Program-made: the position numbers and the translations under genes
Notes under the pieces: model-generated
Database searches by the model: none
Told to the model about the DNA's origin: nothing
What the model saw: only the letters and a program-made list of their open reading frames with translations
Assembly (NCBI RefSeq): GCF_000012845.1
Contig: NC_009615.1
Location: forward strand, 1,077,501-1,141,500
Source of the DNA: Parabacteroides distasonis ATCC 8503
GTDB taxonomy: Bacteria; Bacteroidota; Bacteroidia; Bacteroidales; Tannerellaceae
DNA: 64,000 nt
Direction of reading: 5' to 3'
Part shown: piece by piece, positions 16,727 through 25,587 of the stretch
How the letters are laid out: each line of letters opens with the position of its first letter
How positions within the stretch are numbered: position 1 is the stretch's first letter

Positions 16727-17810
16727 CCGGCTGAATATACAAGATTTAGCCGGTTTATTATCGGAGCGTACCGGCAAGGACAGAGGAGAGGTAGAGCGCT
16801 TCTTGAGAGATTTTATCTCGGTGGTATCCGAAGGGGTCTATACGGATAAGATCGTAAAAGTAAAGGGCTTGGGTACTTTCAAGATTATCTCTGTGGAGAA
16901 GCGGGAGAGTATCCACGTGAATACCGGTGAACGTTTCTTGATCCCCGAACATTATAAATTCTCTTTCCTGCCGGATAAAGACCTGCGGGAACAGGTAAAC
17001 AAGCCTTTCTCTATCTTTGAGACGACAGAGATCAACGAGAACGTGGATTTCTCGGACATGGATGAGTCCGTAGAGGAGAAGGAAGCGGAAGACGAGTCCG
17101 TGGAGGAGGTAATGCCGGATAAGGAAATCCCTTTGGCAAATACTCAGCCCAAAGAGAAGCCCGAACCGATACTAGAACCTGAACCTGAACCATTGCCTGA
17201 GCCAGAGCAAGCGTTTGATCCGGAGCCGTCATCGGTATCTGAACCGGAACGTGGATTGGAACCGGAACTGCCCGCGGAGCCATCTCCCATACCAGAGAGA
17301 CCGGAAGAGCAAGCCCGTAGGAAACCGGAGGAAAAGGGGGTATTAATGATCGTCGCCTTTTTGATAATCGTAATCTCTGTATTCTTCTATCTGGGAAGAA
17401 ATAATTGGAAACCGGCGCCTGCCCAAGAAGAGGTGATAACGGAAGCCAAGAATACGGCCAAGGACACGGTTCAAGAATCAGCTTGGATGCTTCATCCGGA
17501 CTCGGTAGCGGAGAAGACCCCGCATACGGAACCGGAGCCTTATGTGGAACCGGCGCCAAAACCATTGGGGCAGGTGAAGATCAAGCATGGCGACCGCCTC
17601 ACCGTGATCGCCTTGGAATATTATGGCAATAAATTATTCTGGGTGTATATTTACCAACATAATAAGGCTGTTATAAAAGACCCGAACAACGTCCCGATCG
17701 GTACCGTGATCGAGATACCCGCACCGGAATCGTATGGCATCGATGCCAAGAGCCGTGAGTCGCGGGAGAAAGCCGCCGCCCTACAAACAGAGATACTTGC
17801 CGGGGAGTAA
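16719..17810 (+). CDS. HU-like domain / transmembrane / LysM fusion protein
   Basis: The 363-residue protein starts MNNRLNIQDLAG (ATG at 16719, overlapping the HU stop). Residues 1-90 are HU/IHF-like (VKVKGLGTFKIISVEKRESI, then NTGERFLIP in place of NPxTG). Residues 100-200 are acidic and then Pro-Glu rich (PEPEPEPLPEPE), an extended linker. One membrane helix spans about 207-227, preceded by RRKPEEKG, so the N-terminus should be cytoplasmic. A second Pro/Glu linker leads to a LysM domain (about 284-336: KIKHGDRLTVIALEYYGNKLFWVYIYQHN). HU domains bind DNA and LysM binds peptidoglycan, so the protein may tether chromosome to cell wall; this is inference. The beta-arm Pro of HU seems absent, so DNA binding needs testing. 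Confidence 0.85.
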   Translation: MNNRLNIQDLAGLLSERTGKDRGEVERFLRDFISVVSEGVYTDKIVKVKGLGTFKIISVEKRESIHVNTGERFLIPEHYKFSFLPDKDLREQVNKPFSIFETTEINENVDFSDMDESVEEKEAEDESVEEVMPDKEIPLANTQPKEKPEPILEPEPEPLPEPEQAFDPEPSSVSEPERGLEPELPAEPSPIPERPEEQARRKPEEKGVLMIVAFLIIVISVFFYLGRNNWKPAPAQEEVITEAKNTAKDTVQESAWMLHPDSVAEKTPHTEPEPYVEPAPKPLGQVKIKHGDRLTVIALEYYGNKLFWVYIYQHNKAVIKDPNNVPIGTVIEIPAPESYGIDAKSRESREKAAALQTEILAGE

Positions 17811-17907
17811 GAGAAATCCCCCTTTTTTAAGTAAAATAAAACAAAACGAGGAAGTGTTGGTTAGTATTATTTAACTGCAAAAGTGAAGGATACGAATTTA
17901 ACATTTC

Positions 17908-17915
17908 TAATTTTG
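17908..17915 (+). promoter_or_regulatory. Putative -7 box of the bat operon
   Basis: TAATTTTG matches the -7 consensus 63 bases before the moxR start. The flanks are AT-rich; a -33 box is not clear. It would drive the eight or nine tightly packed genes to 27051. Confidence 0.5.
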
Positions 17916-17978
17916 TGCATCCTAAAAAATCAACGTAAAATTGGGACAATATAATAACAATATAATAGAATAAATCTT

Positions 17979-18974
17979 ATGAGTCAGACAGTAGACATTC
18001 GTGAGTTGAATGAGCGAATTGAAAGTAAAAGCTCGTTTGTGAACATGATTACGATGGGTATGGACAAAGTAATCGTCGGACAAAAGCATTTGGTTGAATC
18101 CTTGTTGATCGGTTTGCTTTCGGACGGACATATCCTGTTGGAAGGTGTGCCGGGTTTGGCTAAGACACTTGCCATTAAAACATTGTCGTCGTTGATCGAC
18201 GCTAAATACAGCCGAATCCAGTTCACCCCGGACTTACTTCCGGCCGATGTGATCGGTACGATGATTTACAGTCAGAAAAGCGAAGAGTTCCAGGTAAAGC
18301 AAGGCCCGATCTTCGCTAATTTTGTGTTAGCGGACGAGATCAACCGTGCCCCGGCGAAAGTACAGAGTGCCTTGTTGGAGGCCATGCAGGAGCGTCAGGT
18401 CACGATCAGCGAGCATACCTACAAGTTGCCGAAGCCTTTCTTGGTAATGGCTACCCAGAACCCGATCGAGCAGGAGGGTACGTACCCGTTGCCTGAGGCG
18501 CAGGTAGACCGTTTCATGTTGAAGGTGATCATCAATTACCCGAAGAAGGAGGAGGAGAAACTGATCATACGCCAGAATATATCCGGAGAACGTCCGGAGA
18601 TCAAGCCGATCTTAACGAAAGAGGAGATCCTCGACGCCCGTAACGTGGTTCGTGAGGTTTATTTGGACGAGAAGATCGAGCGTTACATCGTGGATATCGT
18701 CTTCGCTACCCGTTTCCCGGCTGAGGCTGGTTTGCCGAACTTGGCGAGCATGATCTCTTTCGGCGCTTCCCCTCGTGCGTCTATCAACTTGGCGTTGGCC
18801 GCCCGTGCGTACGCTTTCATCAAGCGCAGGGGCTATGTGATCCCGGAGGATATCCGTGCGGTATGCCACGACGTGATGCGCCATCGTATCGGCTTGAGTT
18901 ATGAGGCCGAGGCGAACAACTTGACTTCTGAGGAGGTAATTAGCGAGATCTTGAATAAAGTAGAAGTTCCTTAA
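17979..18974 (+). CDS. MoxR-family AAA+ ATPase
   Basis: The 331-residue protein has Walker A GVPGLAKT (near 55), Walker B VLADEINRAP, sensor 1 ATQNPIEQEGTYPLPEAQVDRF and the MoxR C-terminal lid. It is the first gene of the aerotolerance-type cluster. MoxR ATPases are thought to act as chaperones that remodel VWA-domain partners, here the DUF58 and BatA/BatB proteins downstream. The start codon of the next gene follows the stop with no gap, indicating tight coupling. Known Bacteroides work links the cluster to oxygen tolerance; the mechanism is unsettled. Confidence 0.95.
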   Translation: MSQTVDIRELNERIESKSSFVNMITMGMDKVIVGQKHLVESLLIGLLSDGHILLEGVPGLAKTLAIKTLSSLIDAKYSRIQFTPDLLPADVIGTMIYSQKSEEFQVKQGPIFANFVLADEINRAPAKVQSALLEAMQERQVTISEHTYKLPKPFLVMATQNPIEQEGTYPLPEAQVDRFMLKVIINYPKKEEEKLIIRQNISGERPEIKPILTKEEILDARNVVREVYLDEKIERYIVDIVFATRFPAEAGLPNLASMISFGASPRASINLALAARAYAFIKRRGYVIPEDIRAVCHDVMRHRIGLSYEAEANNLTSEEVISEILNKVEVP

Positions 18975-19844
18975 ATGGAGACAAGCGAATTATTAAAGAA
19001 GGTACGCCGTATCGAGATAAAGACCCGTGGTCTTTCCCGTAACATCTTCGCCGGCCAGTACCATTCGGCTTTCAAGGGCCGTGGTATGGCGTTCAGCGAG
19101 GTGAGGGAATATCAGTACGGCGATGATATCCGGGATATCGACTGGAACGTGACCGCCCGCTACGTCCGCCCTTATGTCAAGGTGTTCGAGGAGGAGCGTG
19201 AGCTGACGGTGATGCTGCTGATCGACGTGTCCGGTAGCCGTGACTTTGGCTCCGTCAACGTCATGAAGAAGGAGGTGATCACCGAGATCGCCGCTACCTT
19301 GGCTTTCTCGGCGATACAGAACAACGATAAGATCGGCGTGGTGTTCTTCTCGGACAAGATCGAGAAGTTTATCCCGCCCCAGAAAGGAAAGAAACATATC
19401 TTATATATCATCCGGGAGCTGATCGATTTCCATCCCGAGGAGACGAGAACGGATATCAGCCAAGTGTTGAAATACTTGACCAACGCCATCAAGAAGCGTT
19501 GCACGGCTTTCCTCATTTCCGATTTTATCGATAAGGAGGGTTTCAAGGACGCCCTGACGGTGGCCAACCGCAAGCATGACATGGTAGCCATTCAGGTGTA
19601 CGACCGTCGTGAGACCGAGCTTCCCGCCGTAGGCCTTATGAAGATCAAGGACGCCGAGACCGGGAAGGAGCAATGGATAGACAGTTCCTCCGCCCGTGTG
19701 CGCGCGGCCTATAAGGAATGGTGGGAGAAACGGCAGGCGAAGATGAGCGATACGTTCAAGAAATGCCGTGTAGACTCCGTATCTGTCCGTACCGAGGATG
19801 ATTATGTGAAAGCATTGATTGCTCTTTTTGACAAACGTAATTAA
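18975..19844 (+). CDS. DUF58 domain protein (VWA-like, bat operon)
   Basis: The 289-residue protein carries the DUF58 signature RGMAFSEVREYQYGDDIRDIDWNVTAR (about 37-62) and a VWA-like fold with a MIDAS-type DVSGS (about 89-93). No membrane helix is present, so it is likely cytoplasmic and docks with the MoxR ATPase encoded immediately upstream (gap zero). Role in the cluster is inferred from conserved gene order moxR-DUF58-batABCDE. Confidence 0.93.
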   Translation: METSELLKKVRRIEIKTRGLSRNIFAGQYHSAFKGRGMAFSEVREYQYGDDIRDIDWNVTARYVRPYVKVFEEERELTVMLLIDVSGSRDFGSVNVMKKEVITEIAATLAFSAIQNNDKIGVVFFSDKIEKFIPPQKGKKHILYIIRELIDFHPEETRTDISQVLKYLTNAIKKRCTAFLISDFIDKEGFKDALTVANRKHDMVAIQVYDRRETELPAVGLMKIKDAETGKEQWIDSSSARVRAAYKEWWEKRQAKMSDTFKKCRVDSVSVRTEDDYVKALIALFDKRN

Positions 19845-19853
19845 AGCAAGCAG

Positions 19854-20963
19854 ATGAAATTGATAAAGAAAAGTATCCTGTTTCTGGTCGCCGCCGCTTC
19901 CCTCGTGGGGGGAAGGGCATATGCGCAAAGGCCGTTGATCGATGTCGCTATCGACTCGGCCGCCATATTGATCGGAGAGCAGACTACCTTGCACCTTACG
20001 GTAACGGCGGATAAGGATCGCCCCGTGCAGATCGTGATCCCGAACGATACCTTGATGACGGGGGTGGAGGTACTGAACCTCTCCAAGGCGGACTCCACGG
20101 AGATCGAGAACGACCGGCTCGTTATCAAGCAGGATGTATTGATTACCTCGTTTGACTCGTCACTCTATCTGTTGCCTCCGTTGAAGGTGATAGACGGGGT
20201 GGATACCGTATATTCCAACCAAGTCGCCTTGAAGGTCTCCACGATTCCCGTGAACGCGGACAAGCCGGAGGAGTTCAACGACATCAAGACCGTATGGAAG
20301 CCACCTTTCGTATGGGCCGATTATTATCCGATCATTTACGGGATCTTGCTGGCCCTGTTCTTGATTTGCGTGATCGCCTATATCGTGAAACGGATCCGTG
20401 CGAAGAAGTCGTTGATCCCATTCAAGAAAGAGGAGCCGAAACTTCCGCCTCACGAGCAGGCCATCAAGGAACTGGATGAGATCAAGCAACAGAAACTCTG
20501 GCAGCAAGGACGAAGCAAGGAGTATTACACCTTGATCACGGATACGCTGCGTAAGTATATCGAGGAACGTTTCGGTATCAATGCCATGGAGATGACTTCC
20601 GGTGAGATCTTGGACCTGATCCGCAAGAACTCCGAGGCGCAGAGCGTGTACGATAACTTGAGGCAGATTCTGCAATTGGCCGACTTCGTGAAATTCGCCA
20701 AGATGAACCCGCTGCCGGATGAGAATGATTTGAGTATGATGAACGCGTATTTGTTCGTGAACCAGACGAAGGAGGAGGAGATGGTGGAGCTGGTTGACAG
20801 TCCCCTGTCAGATGAGCTGACAGCCTCGGGTCAAGAGGAGCGACAGCCTGCTGTCAAAGCCGTTGACAGCCCTCTGTCAAATGAGCCGGTAGCCCCGTGT
20901 CAAGACGACTTGACACGCTATCAGCCCAAGTCTACGAACGATACAACTAATTTAAAGGATTAA
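19854..20963 (+). CDS. BatD-like membrane protein with a duplicated C-terminal tail
   Basis: The 369-residue protein has a signal peptide (about 1-24, ending AYAQ), a periplasmic Ig-like region (25-140), one membrane helix (about 148-168) followed by KRIRAKK, and a cytoplasmic helical domain with a DTLRKYIEERFGINAMEMTSGEIL segment. The layout resembles BatD, and it lies between DUF58 and batA as in other Bacteroidetes bat clusters. Residues 314-336 and 337-359 are an imperfect 23-residue tandem duplication (both begin VDSPLS), rich in TGACAG/CTGTCA at DNA level. It probably helps assemble the membrane complex of the bat proteins. Confidence 0.8.
   Translation: MKLIKKSILFLVAAASLVGGRAYAQRPLIDVAIDSAAILIGEQTTLHLTVTADKDRPVQIVIPNDTLMTGVEVLNLSKADSTEIENDRLVIKQDVLITSFDSSLYLLPPLKVIDGVDTVYSNQVALKVSTIPVNADKPEEFNDIKTVWKPPFVWADYYPIIYGILLALFLICVIAYIVKRIRAKKSLIPFKKEEPKLPPHEQAIKELDEIKQQKLWQQGRSKEYYTLITDTLRKYIEERFGINAMEMTSGEILDLIRKNSEAQSVYDNLRQILQLADFVKFAKMNPLPDENDLSMMNAYLFVNQTKEEEMVELVDSPLSDELTASGQEERQPAVKAVDSPLSNEPVAPCQDDLTRYQPKSTNDTTNLKD
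20793..20930 (+). repeat. 69-bp imperfect tandem duplication inside the BatD-like gene
   Basis: Two 69-bp units begin at 20793 and 20862, both starting GTTGACAG. They hold many TGACAG and CTGTCA half-sites that can form local hairpins. The reading frame is kept (23 codons per unit). Confidence 0.75.
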
Positions 20964-20966
20964 GAG

Positions 20967-21953
20967 ATGGTATTTGCGAATCCTAATTATTTATATTTAT
21001 TGTTGTTGCTCATCCCGATGATCGGATGGTACGTCTACAAGCTGAGCAAGAGTCAGGCCAGCTTGCAGGTCTCCTCGTCGGAGGCGTTCGAGGCGCCGGG
21101 AGCGGTATCATGGATCGTGTACTTGCGTCACGTGCCTTTCGTGTTGCGTATGGTAGCGGTAGCGCTGCTGATCGTGATCTTGGCCCGTCCGCAATCCACG
21201 AATAGTTGGTCCAATTCTTCCACGGAAGGTATCGATATCATGTTGGCGATGGATATCTCGGGGAGTATGCTGGCGCAAGACTTGAAACCGAACCGCTTGG
21301 AGGCGGCGAAGGATGTGGCCGCGTCGTTCATCAACGGCCGTCCGAACGATAACATCGGTCTCGTGGTCTTTTCTGCTGAGAGCTTTACGCAATGCCCGTT
21401 GACAACCGATCATACGGTCTTGCTGAACCTCTTCAAGGATATCCAAAGCGGTATGATCCAAGACGGAACGGCAATTGGGTTGGGCTTGGCGAATGCCGTG
21501 AGCCGTATTAAGGACAGCCACGCTAAGTCGAAGGTGATTATCCTTCTGACCGATGGTTCGAACAACGCCGGCGAGATCGCTCCGGTTACCGCTGCCGAGA
21601 TCGCCAAGACGTTCGGCGTGCGTGTCTATACGATCGGAGTCGGAACGAAAGGCATGGCGCCGTATCCGTTCCAGACCGCTTTCGGCGTGCAGTACCAGAA
21701 TATACCGGTAGAGATCGACGAGGCTACGTTGAAGCAGATCGCCTCTACCACGGGAGGGCAATATTTCCGTGCTACGGACAACGCCAGCCTGAAGGAGATC
21801 TATTCCGAGATCGACCAGATGGAGAAGACCAAGATCAGCGTACAAGAGTACAGCAAGAAGCAGGAGGAGTATAAGAACTGGGCCTTGCTGGTGTTCGCCC
21901 TGTTGCTGGTGGAGATCTTATTGAGAAATACATTGTTGAGAAATATACCATAA
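20967..21953 (+). CDS. batA: BatA: membrane-anchored VWA-domain protein
   Basis: The 328-residue protein has N-terminal membrane helices (about 5-17 and 50-70), a VWA domain with MIDAS DISGS (near 92) and a C-terminal membrane helix (about 305-322). The VWA domain carries TDGSNNAGE and faces the periplasm by the usual BatA model. It binds a divalent metal and probably a protein partner. It is followed 13 bases later by batB, its paralog. BatA was named in the Bacteroides fragilis aerotolerance operon. Confidence 0.93.
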   Translation: MVFANPNYLYLLLLLIPMIGWYVYKLSKSQASLQVSSSEAFEAPGAVSWIVYLRHVPFVLRMVAVALLIVILARPQSTNSWSNSSTEGIDIMLAMDISGSMLAQDLKPNRLEAAKDVAASFINGRPNDNIGLVVFSAESFTQCPLTTDHTVLLNLFKDIQSGMIQDGTAIGLGLANAVSRIKDSHAKSKVIILLTDGSNNAGEIAPVTAAEIAKTFGVRVYTIGVGTKGMAPYPFQTAFGVQYQNIPVEIDEATLKQIASTTGGQYFRATDNASLKEIYSEIDQMEKTKISVQEYSKKQEEYKNWALLVFALLLVEILLRNTLLRNIP

Positions 21954-21966
21954 AGATAAAAGGCTT

Positions 21967-22986
21967 ATGTTTCGATTTGCGCATCCGGACTTTTTATATT
22001 TGCTTTTTCTCCTTCCCGCGTTGGTGGCGTTCTACGTGTACGCCATGATCGTGAAGAAGAAAGCGATAAAGAAATACGGTAACCCTACGTTGTTGGCCGA
22101 GTTGATGCCCGAGGTATCGACCAAGCGCCAGCATCTGAAGTTTTGGCTGTTGTTCGGAGCCATTACCATGGTTATCTTTATTATAGCGGGGCCTCAATTC
22201 GGCTCGAAACTGGAGACGGTGAAGCGTCAGGGAGTAGAGATCATGGTGTGTCTGGACGTATCCAACTCCATGTTGGCCGAGGACGTGTCGCCCAACCGTT
22301 TGGATAAGGCCAAACAGATGCTATCCCGATTGACGGACGGCTTTACGAATGATAAGGTAGGCTTGATCGTGTTCGCCGGCGACGCTTTCACGCAGTTGCC
22401 GATCACCTCGGATTATATCTCCGCCAAGATGTTCTTGTCCTCTATCAACCCGTCGATGGTCTCTACGCAAGGTACGGCGATCGGTGCCGCCATCAACTTG
22501 GCCGCCCGTTCCTTTACCCCGGACGAGACGACCGATAAGGCGATCATCTTGATCACCGACGGCGAGAACCATGAGGACGACGCTATCGGTGCCGCCAAAG
22601 CCGCCGCCGAGAAGGGCATCCACGTGAACATCGTGGGAATGGGTGATCCGAAAGGTTCTCCGATCCCCATCCAAGGAAGCAATAATTATATGAAGGATAA
22701 GGACGGAAACGTGGTGATCACGAAGCTGAACGAGCAGATGGGTCAAGAGATCGCCGCCGCCGGAAACGGTATGTACGTACGTGCGGACAATACGAACTCC
22801 GCCTTGAAAGCCCTTCAGAAAGAAATCGAGAAAATGAACAAGACGGAGCTGGATAGCAAGGTCTATTCCGAGTATGACGAGCAGTTCCAGATTTTCGCTT
22901 GGATAGCTTTGTTCCTCTTGATCGCCGATTTCATGACCTTGGATCGTAAGAACCATATATTTAGGAAAGTAAAATTATTCTCTTAA
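21967..22986 (+). CDS. batB: BatB: membrane-anchored VWA-domain protein
   Basis: The 339-residue paralog of BatA has two N-terminal helices (about 8-26 and 58-74), a VWA domain with MIDAS DVSNS (near 95), TDGENHEDD, and a C-terminal helix (about 310-328). The third MIDAS residue set is kept, so metal binding is expected. It sits between batA and batC with short gaps. The two VWA proteins likely form one membrane complex with BatC-E, regulated by the MoxR ATPase. Confidence 0.93.
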   Translation: MFRFAHPDFLYLLFLLPALVAFYVYAMIVKKKAIKKYGNPTLLAELMPEVSTKRQHLKFWLLFGAITMVIFIIAGPQFGSKLETVKRQGVEIMVCLDVSNSMLAEDVSPNRLDKAKQMLSRLTDGFTNDKVGLIVFAGDAFTQLPITSDYISAKMFLSSINPSMVSTQGTAIGAAINLAARSFTPDETTDKAIILITDGENHEDDAIGAAKAAAEKGIHVNIVGMGDPKGSPIPIQGSNNYMKDKDGNVVITKLNEQMGQEIAAAGNGMYVRADNTNSALKALQKEIEKMNKTELDSKVYSEYDEQFQIFAWIALFLLIADFMTLDRKNHIFRKVKLFS

Positions 22987-22998
22987 TTCGACGAAGTG

Positions 22999-23739
22999 AT
23001 GAGACGTATATATAAATCTATGATATGGGTATCGGTCTTGGCGCTCAGCGCTGGGGCGGTCTCTGCCCAGAAAGCGGAACGGAAGAACGTGCGTGAGGGG
23101 AATAAGCTTTATGAGAGCGAGAAATACACCGAGTCCGAGATCGCTTATCGCAAGAGCTTGGAGGTGAATCCCCGCTCTACGGAAGGAACCTATAATCTGG
23201 GGAATTCCCTATACAAGCAAGGCAAGTTCCCCGAGGCCGCCGAGCAATATCAATTGATCGCCGGGCAAGGGGAGAAGATGGTGGCTACGCCGGAAGGGAA
23301 GGCACGCTTGTCGGAGGTGTATCATAATATGGGGAATATCTTCATGCAGAACAAGGATTACGGCAAGGCCGTGGAGGTGTATAAGCAATCGCTTCGCTTG
23401 AACCCGAAAGATGACGAGACCCGTTATAACTTGGCCTTGGCCCAGAAACTGCTGTCGGATCAGCAGAATCAGGATCAGAGCCAAGATCAACAGAACGACG
23501 ACAAGCAGGAGAACAAGGATCAGAAGGACGATCAGCAGCAACAGCAACAACAACAGCCGCAAGACGACCAGAAGCAGGATAAGACCCAAGAGCAACAGCA
23601 ATCCAACGAGCAAATGAGCAAGGACAATGCCCAGCAGATGTTGGACGCCTTCCTGCAAGACGAGAAAGACACCCAAGAGAAGGTGAAGAAGGCGCAGATG
23701 CAGCAGCAACAACGCCGGAAGACCGAGAAGGAGTGGTAA
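22999..23739 (+). CDS. batC: BatC: TPR protein with Gln-rich tail
   Basis: The 246-residue protein has a signal peptide (about 1-24, ending VSAQ), about three TPR units (30-145; ARNxLY/ YNLGNSLYKQGKFPEAAEQY and NMGNIFMQNKDYGKAVEVYKQSLRLNP), and a low-complexity Gln/Asp/Lys tail (about 153-210) made largely of CAG/CAA/GAC codons, then a charged helix. TPRs bind partner proteins in the periplasm. The start at 22999 is preferred to a GTG at 22996. The tail is likely disordered and variable in length between strains. Confidence 0.9.
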   Translation: MRRIYKSMIWVSVLALSAGAVSAQKAERKNVREGNKLYESEKYTESEIAYRKSLEVNPRSTEGTYNLGNSLYKQGKFPEAAEQYQLIAGQGEKMVATPEGKARLSEVYHNMGNIFMQNKDYGKAVEVYKQSLRLNPKDDETRYNLALAQKLLSDQQNQDQSQDQQNDDKQENKDQKDDQQQQQQQQPQDDQKQDKTQEQQQSNEQMSKDNAQQMLDAFLQDEKDTQEKVKKAQMQQQQRRKTEKEW

Positions 23740-23759
23740 ACTGGATAATTAACGAAAAA

Positions 23760-25583
23760 ATGAGATACACAATGAGGAAATTAATTTTCTTATTCATCCT
23801 GATGTTAACGGTAGGGGTGGCGACAAAGGCCGCGGATGTGACCTTCAAGGCCTCGGCGCCCCAAGCGGTGGTAATGGGAGAGCAGTTTCGCTTGACTTTC
23901 ACCGTCAATGCCGAAGGCAGGGATTTGAGAGTACAGGAGATGCCAGACTTTGACGTATTAATGGGTCCCTCCCAATCCACCTCCTATAGCAGTAGCTGGG
24001 TGAACGGGAAGAGTACCAGCGAGACAACCGTTACGTATACGTATGTCTTGATGCCGAAGAAGGAAGGTACGTTTAATATCGCTCCGGCAACGATCAAGGT
24101 GAACGGCTCTAATTATACATCGAATGGCTTGGCCATCAAGGTGCTTCCTGCTGATAAGGCGGGTAAGCAAGAGGCGGAGACAACGACGGCGAGCGGGGCG
24201 ATCTCTAACGATCGGCTGTTCGTGAAGATGGACGTATCCAAACGAAGCGTGTTCGAGCAAGAAGGTTTCTTGGTGACTTTCAAGGTCTATTCCTTGGAAA
24301 ATTTCTCGATTACGGGATTGAAATATCCGGAGTTCGAGGGTTTCTTGGTACAAGAGGTTGAGTTGCCGCAAGAGAAACAACTGACCTTGGAAAACTACAA
24401 CGGGCGTAACTACCAGTCGGCCGTAATGCGTCAAGTGATCCTGTATCCCCAACGTTCCGGTAAGATCACGATCGAAGGTGGAAAGTATGATGCCGTGGTG
24501 CGTGTCCGTATGCAACAAGCGGGCGGCGGTAGCATCTTCGATAGTTTTTTCGACTCGTATCGGGATGTGAGCAAGGTGTTGACCACTTCTCCGGTTACTA
24601 TCGACGTGAAGCCTTTGCCCTCCGGTAAGCCCGCTTCTTTCTCCGGTGCCGTAGGTACGTTCTCCATGACGGCTGATATCAGCTCGAACAACGTCAAGAC
24701 AGACGAGGCTGTAACCATAAAGGTGAAAATCACGGGTAACGGAAACGTGAAGTTGGTGAAGAATCCGGAAGTGGTTTTCCCGAACGATTTCGATGTCTAC
24801 GATCCGAAAGTAGAGATGGACATCAAGACCACGACCGCCGGTGTCAGTGGAAGCAAGACGATCGAATATATGGCGATACCCCGTTACGCAGGTGATTTCG
24901 AGATCCCGGCGATCGCTTTCTCCTATTTCGATATCAAGTCCGGTTCGTACAAGACCATCAAGTCCGAGCCTTATAAGTTGCATGTGGAGCAAGGTAAGGG
25001 CGGTAGCGGTTCTTCCCCGGTCGTATCGAACTTTAGTAATAAAGAGAGCGTGAAATACTTAGGCAAGGATATCCGTTACTTGAAGACGAAAGATTTCTCC
25101 TTTATCGAGGGAGGTGATGGTATTTTCTTCGGTTCCTTTATGTATTATCTTTGCTATATCGTACCAGCTATCTTGTTTATCGTATTCTTCTTTATTTATC
25201 GTAAGCAGGTGAAGGAAAACGCCGACATCGCCTTGGTTCGTACCAAGAAGGCGAACAAGATGGCGGTTAGACGTCTGAAGAACGCTGGCAAGCTGATGAA
25301 AGAGAATAAGAAGGAAGAATTCTACGACGAGGTGCTGCGTGCGTTGTGGGGCTATTTGAGCGATAAGCTGAGTATCCCGCAATCCGATCTGACCAAGGAT
25401 AACGTAGAGATAGAATTGGCTAAATACGGTGTAGACGAATCCTTGACGAATGAGTTCATGGATATCTTGAATACTTGTGAGTTCGCTCGTTACGCTCCGT
25501 CCCAAGCGTCGGACGCTATGGATAAGTTGTATGAGCTGACGGTAGACGCTATTGGTAAAATGGAGAATACAATTAAAAAGTAA
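23760..25583 (+). CDS. batD: BatD: oxygen-tolerance (BatD) protein
   Basis: The protein begins MRYTMRKLIF (a second ATG at 23772 is equally possible), with a signal peptide ending TKAAD. The long periplasmic region (to about 450) has repeated Ig-like beta-sandwich units, one membrane helix follows (about 460-482, YLCYIVPAILFIVFFFIYRK), then a cytoplasmic helical domain (LRALWGYLSDKLSIPQSDLTKDNV). This is the standard BatD layout. The upstream BatD-like protein shares the same C-terminal pattern. BatD is expected to scaffold the VWA proteins in the inner membrane. Confidence 0.93.
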   Translation: MRYTMRKLIFLFILMLTVGVATKAADVTFKASAPQAVVMGEQFRLTFTVNAEGRDLRVQEMPDFDVLMGPSQSTSYSSSWVNGKSTSETTVTYTYVLMPKKEGTFNIAPATIKVNGSNYTSNGLAIKVLPADKAGKQEAETTTASGAISNDRLFVKMDVSKRSVFEQEGFLVTFKVYSLENFSITGLKYPEFEGFLVQEVELPQEKQLTLENYNGRNYQSAVMRQVILYPQRSGKITIEGGKYDAVVRVRMQQAGGGSIFDSFFDSYRDVSKVLTTSPVTIDVKPLPSGKPASFSGAVGTFSMTADISSNNVKTDEAVTIKVKITGNGNVKLVKNPEVVFPNDFDVYDPKVEMDIKTTTAGVSGSKTIEYMAIPRYAGDFEIPAIAFSYFDIKSGSYKTIKSEPYKLHVEQGKGGSGSSPVVSNFSNKESVKYLGKDIRYLKTKDFSFIEGGDGIFFGSFMYYLCYIVPAILFIVFFFIYRKQVKENADIALVRTKKANKMAVRRLKNAGKLMKENKKEEFYDEVLRALWGYLSDKLSIPQSDLTKDNVEIELAKYGVDESLTNEFMDILNTCEFARYAPSQASDAMDKLYELTVDAIGKMENTIKK

Positions 25584-25587
25584 GAAG

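Noticed and set aside
21108..21845. Minus-strand open frame opposite batA (245 codons)
   Set aside because: Shadow of the VWA gene; Arg/His/Asp-rich with no signal or family.
23460..23620. CAG/CAA repeats in batC considered as a noncoding microsatellite
   Set aside because: They are in frame within a conserved TPR protein and form its Gln-rich tail.
23958..24992. Long minus-strand open frame (344 codons) opposite batD
   Set aside because: The sense frame is a clear BatD. The antisense product is rich in His, Arg and Leu with no domain.
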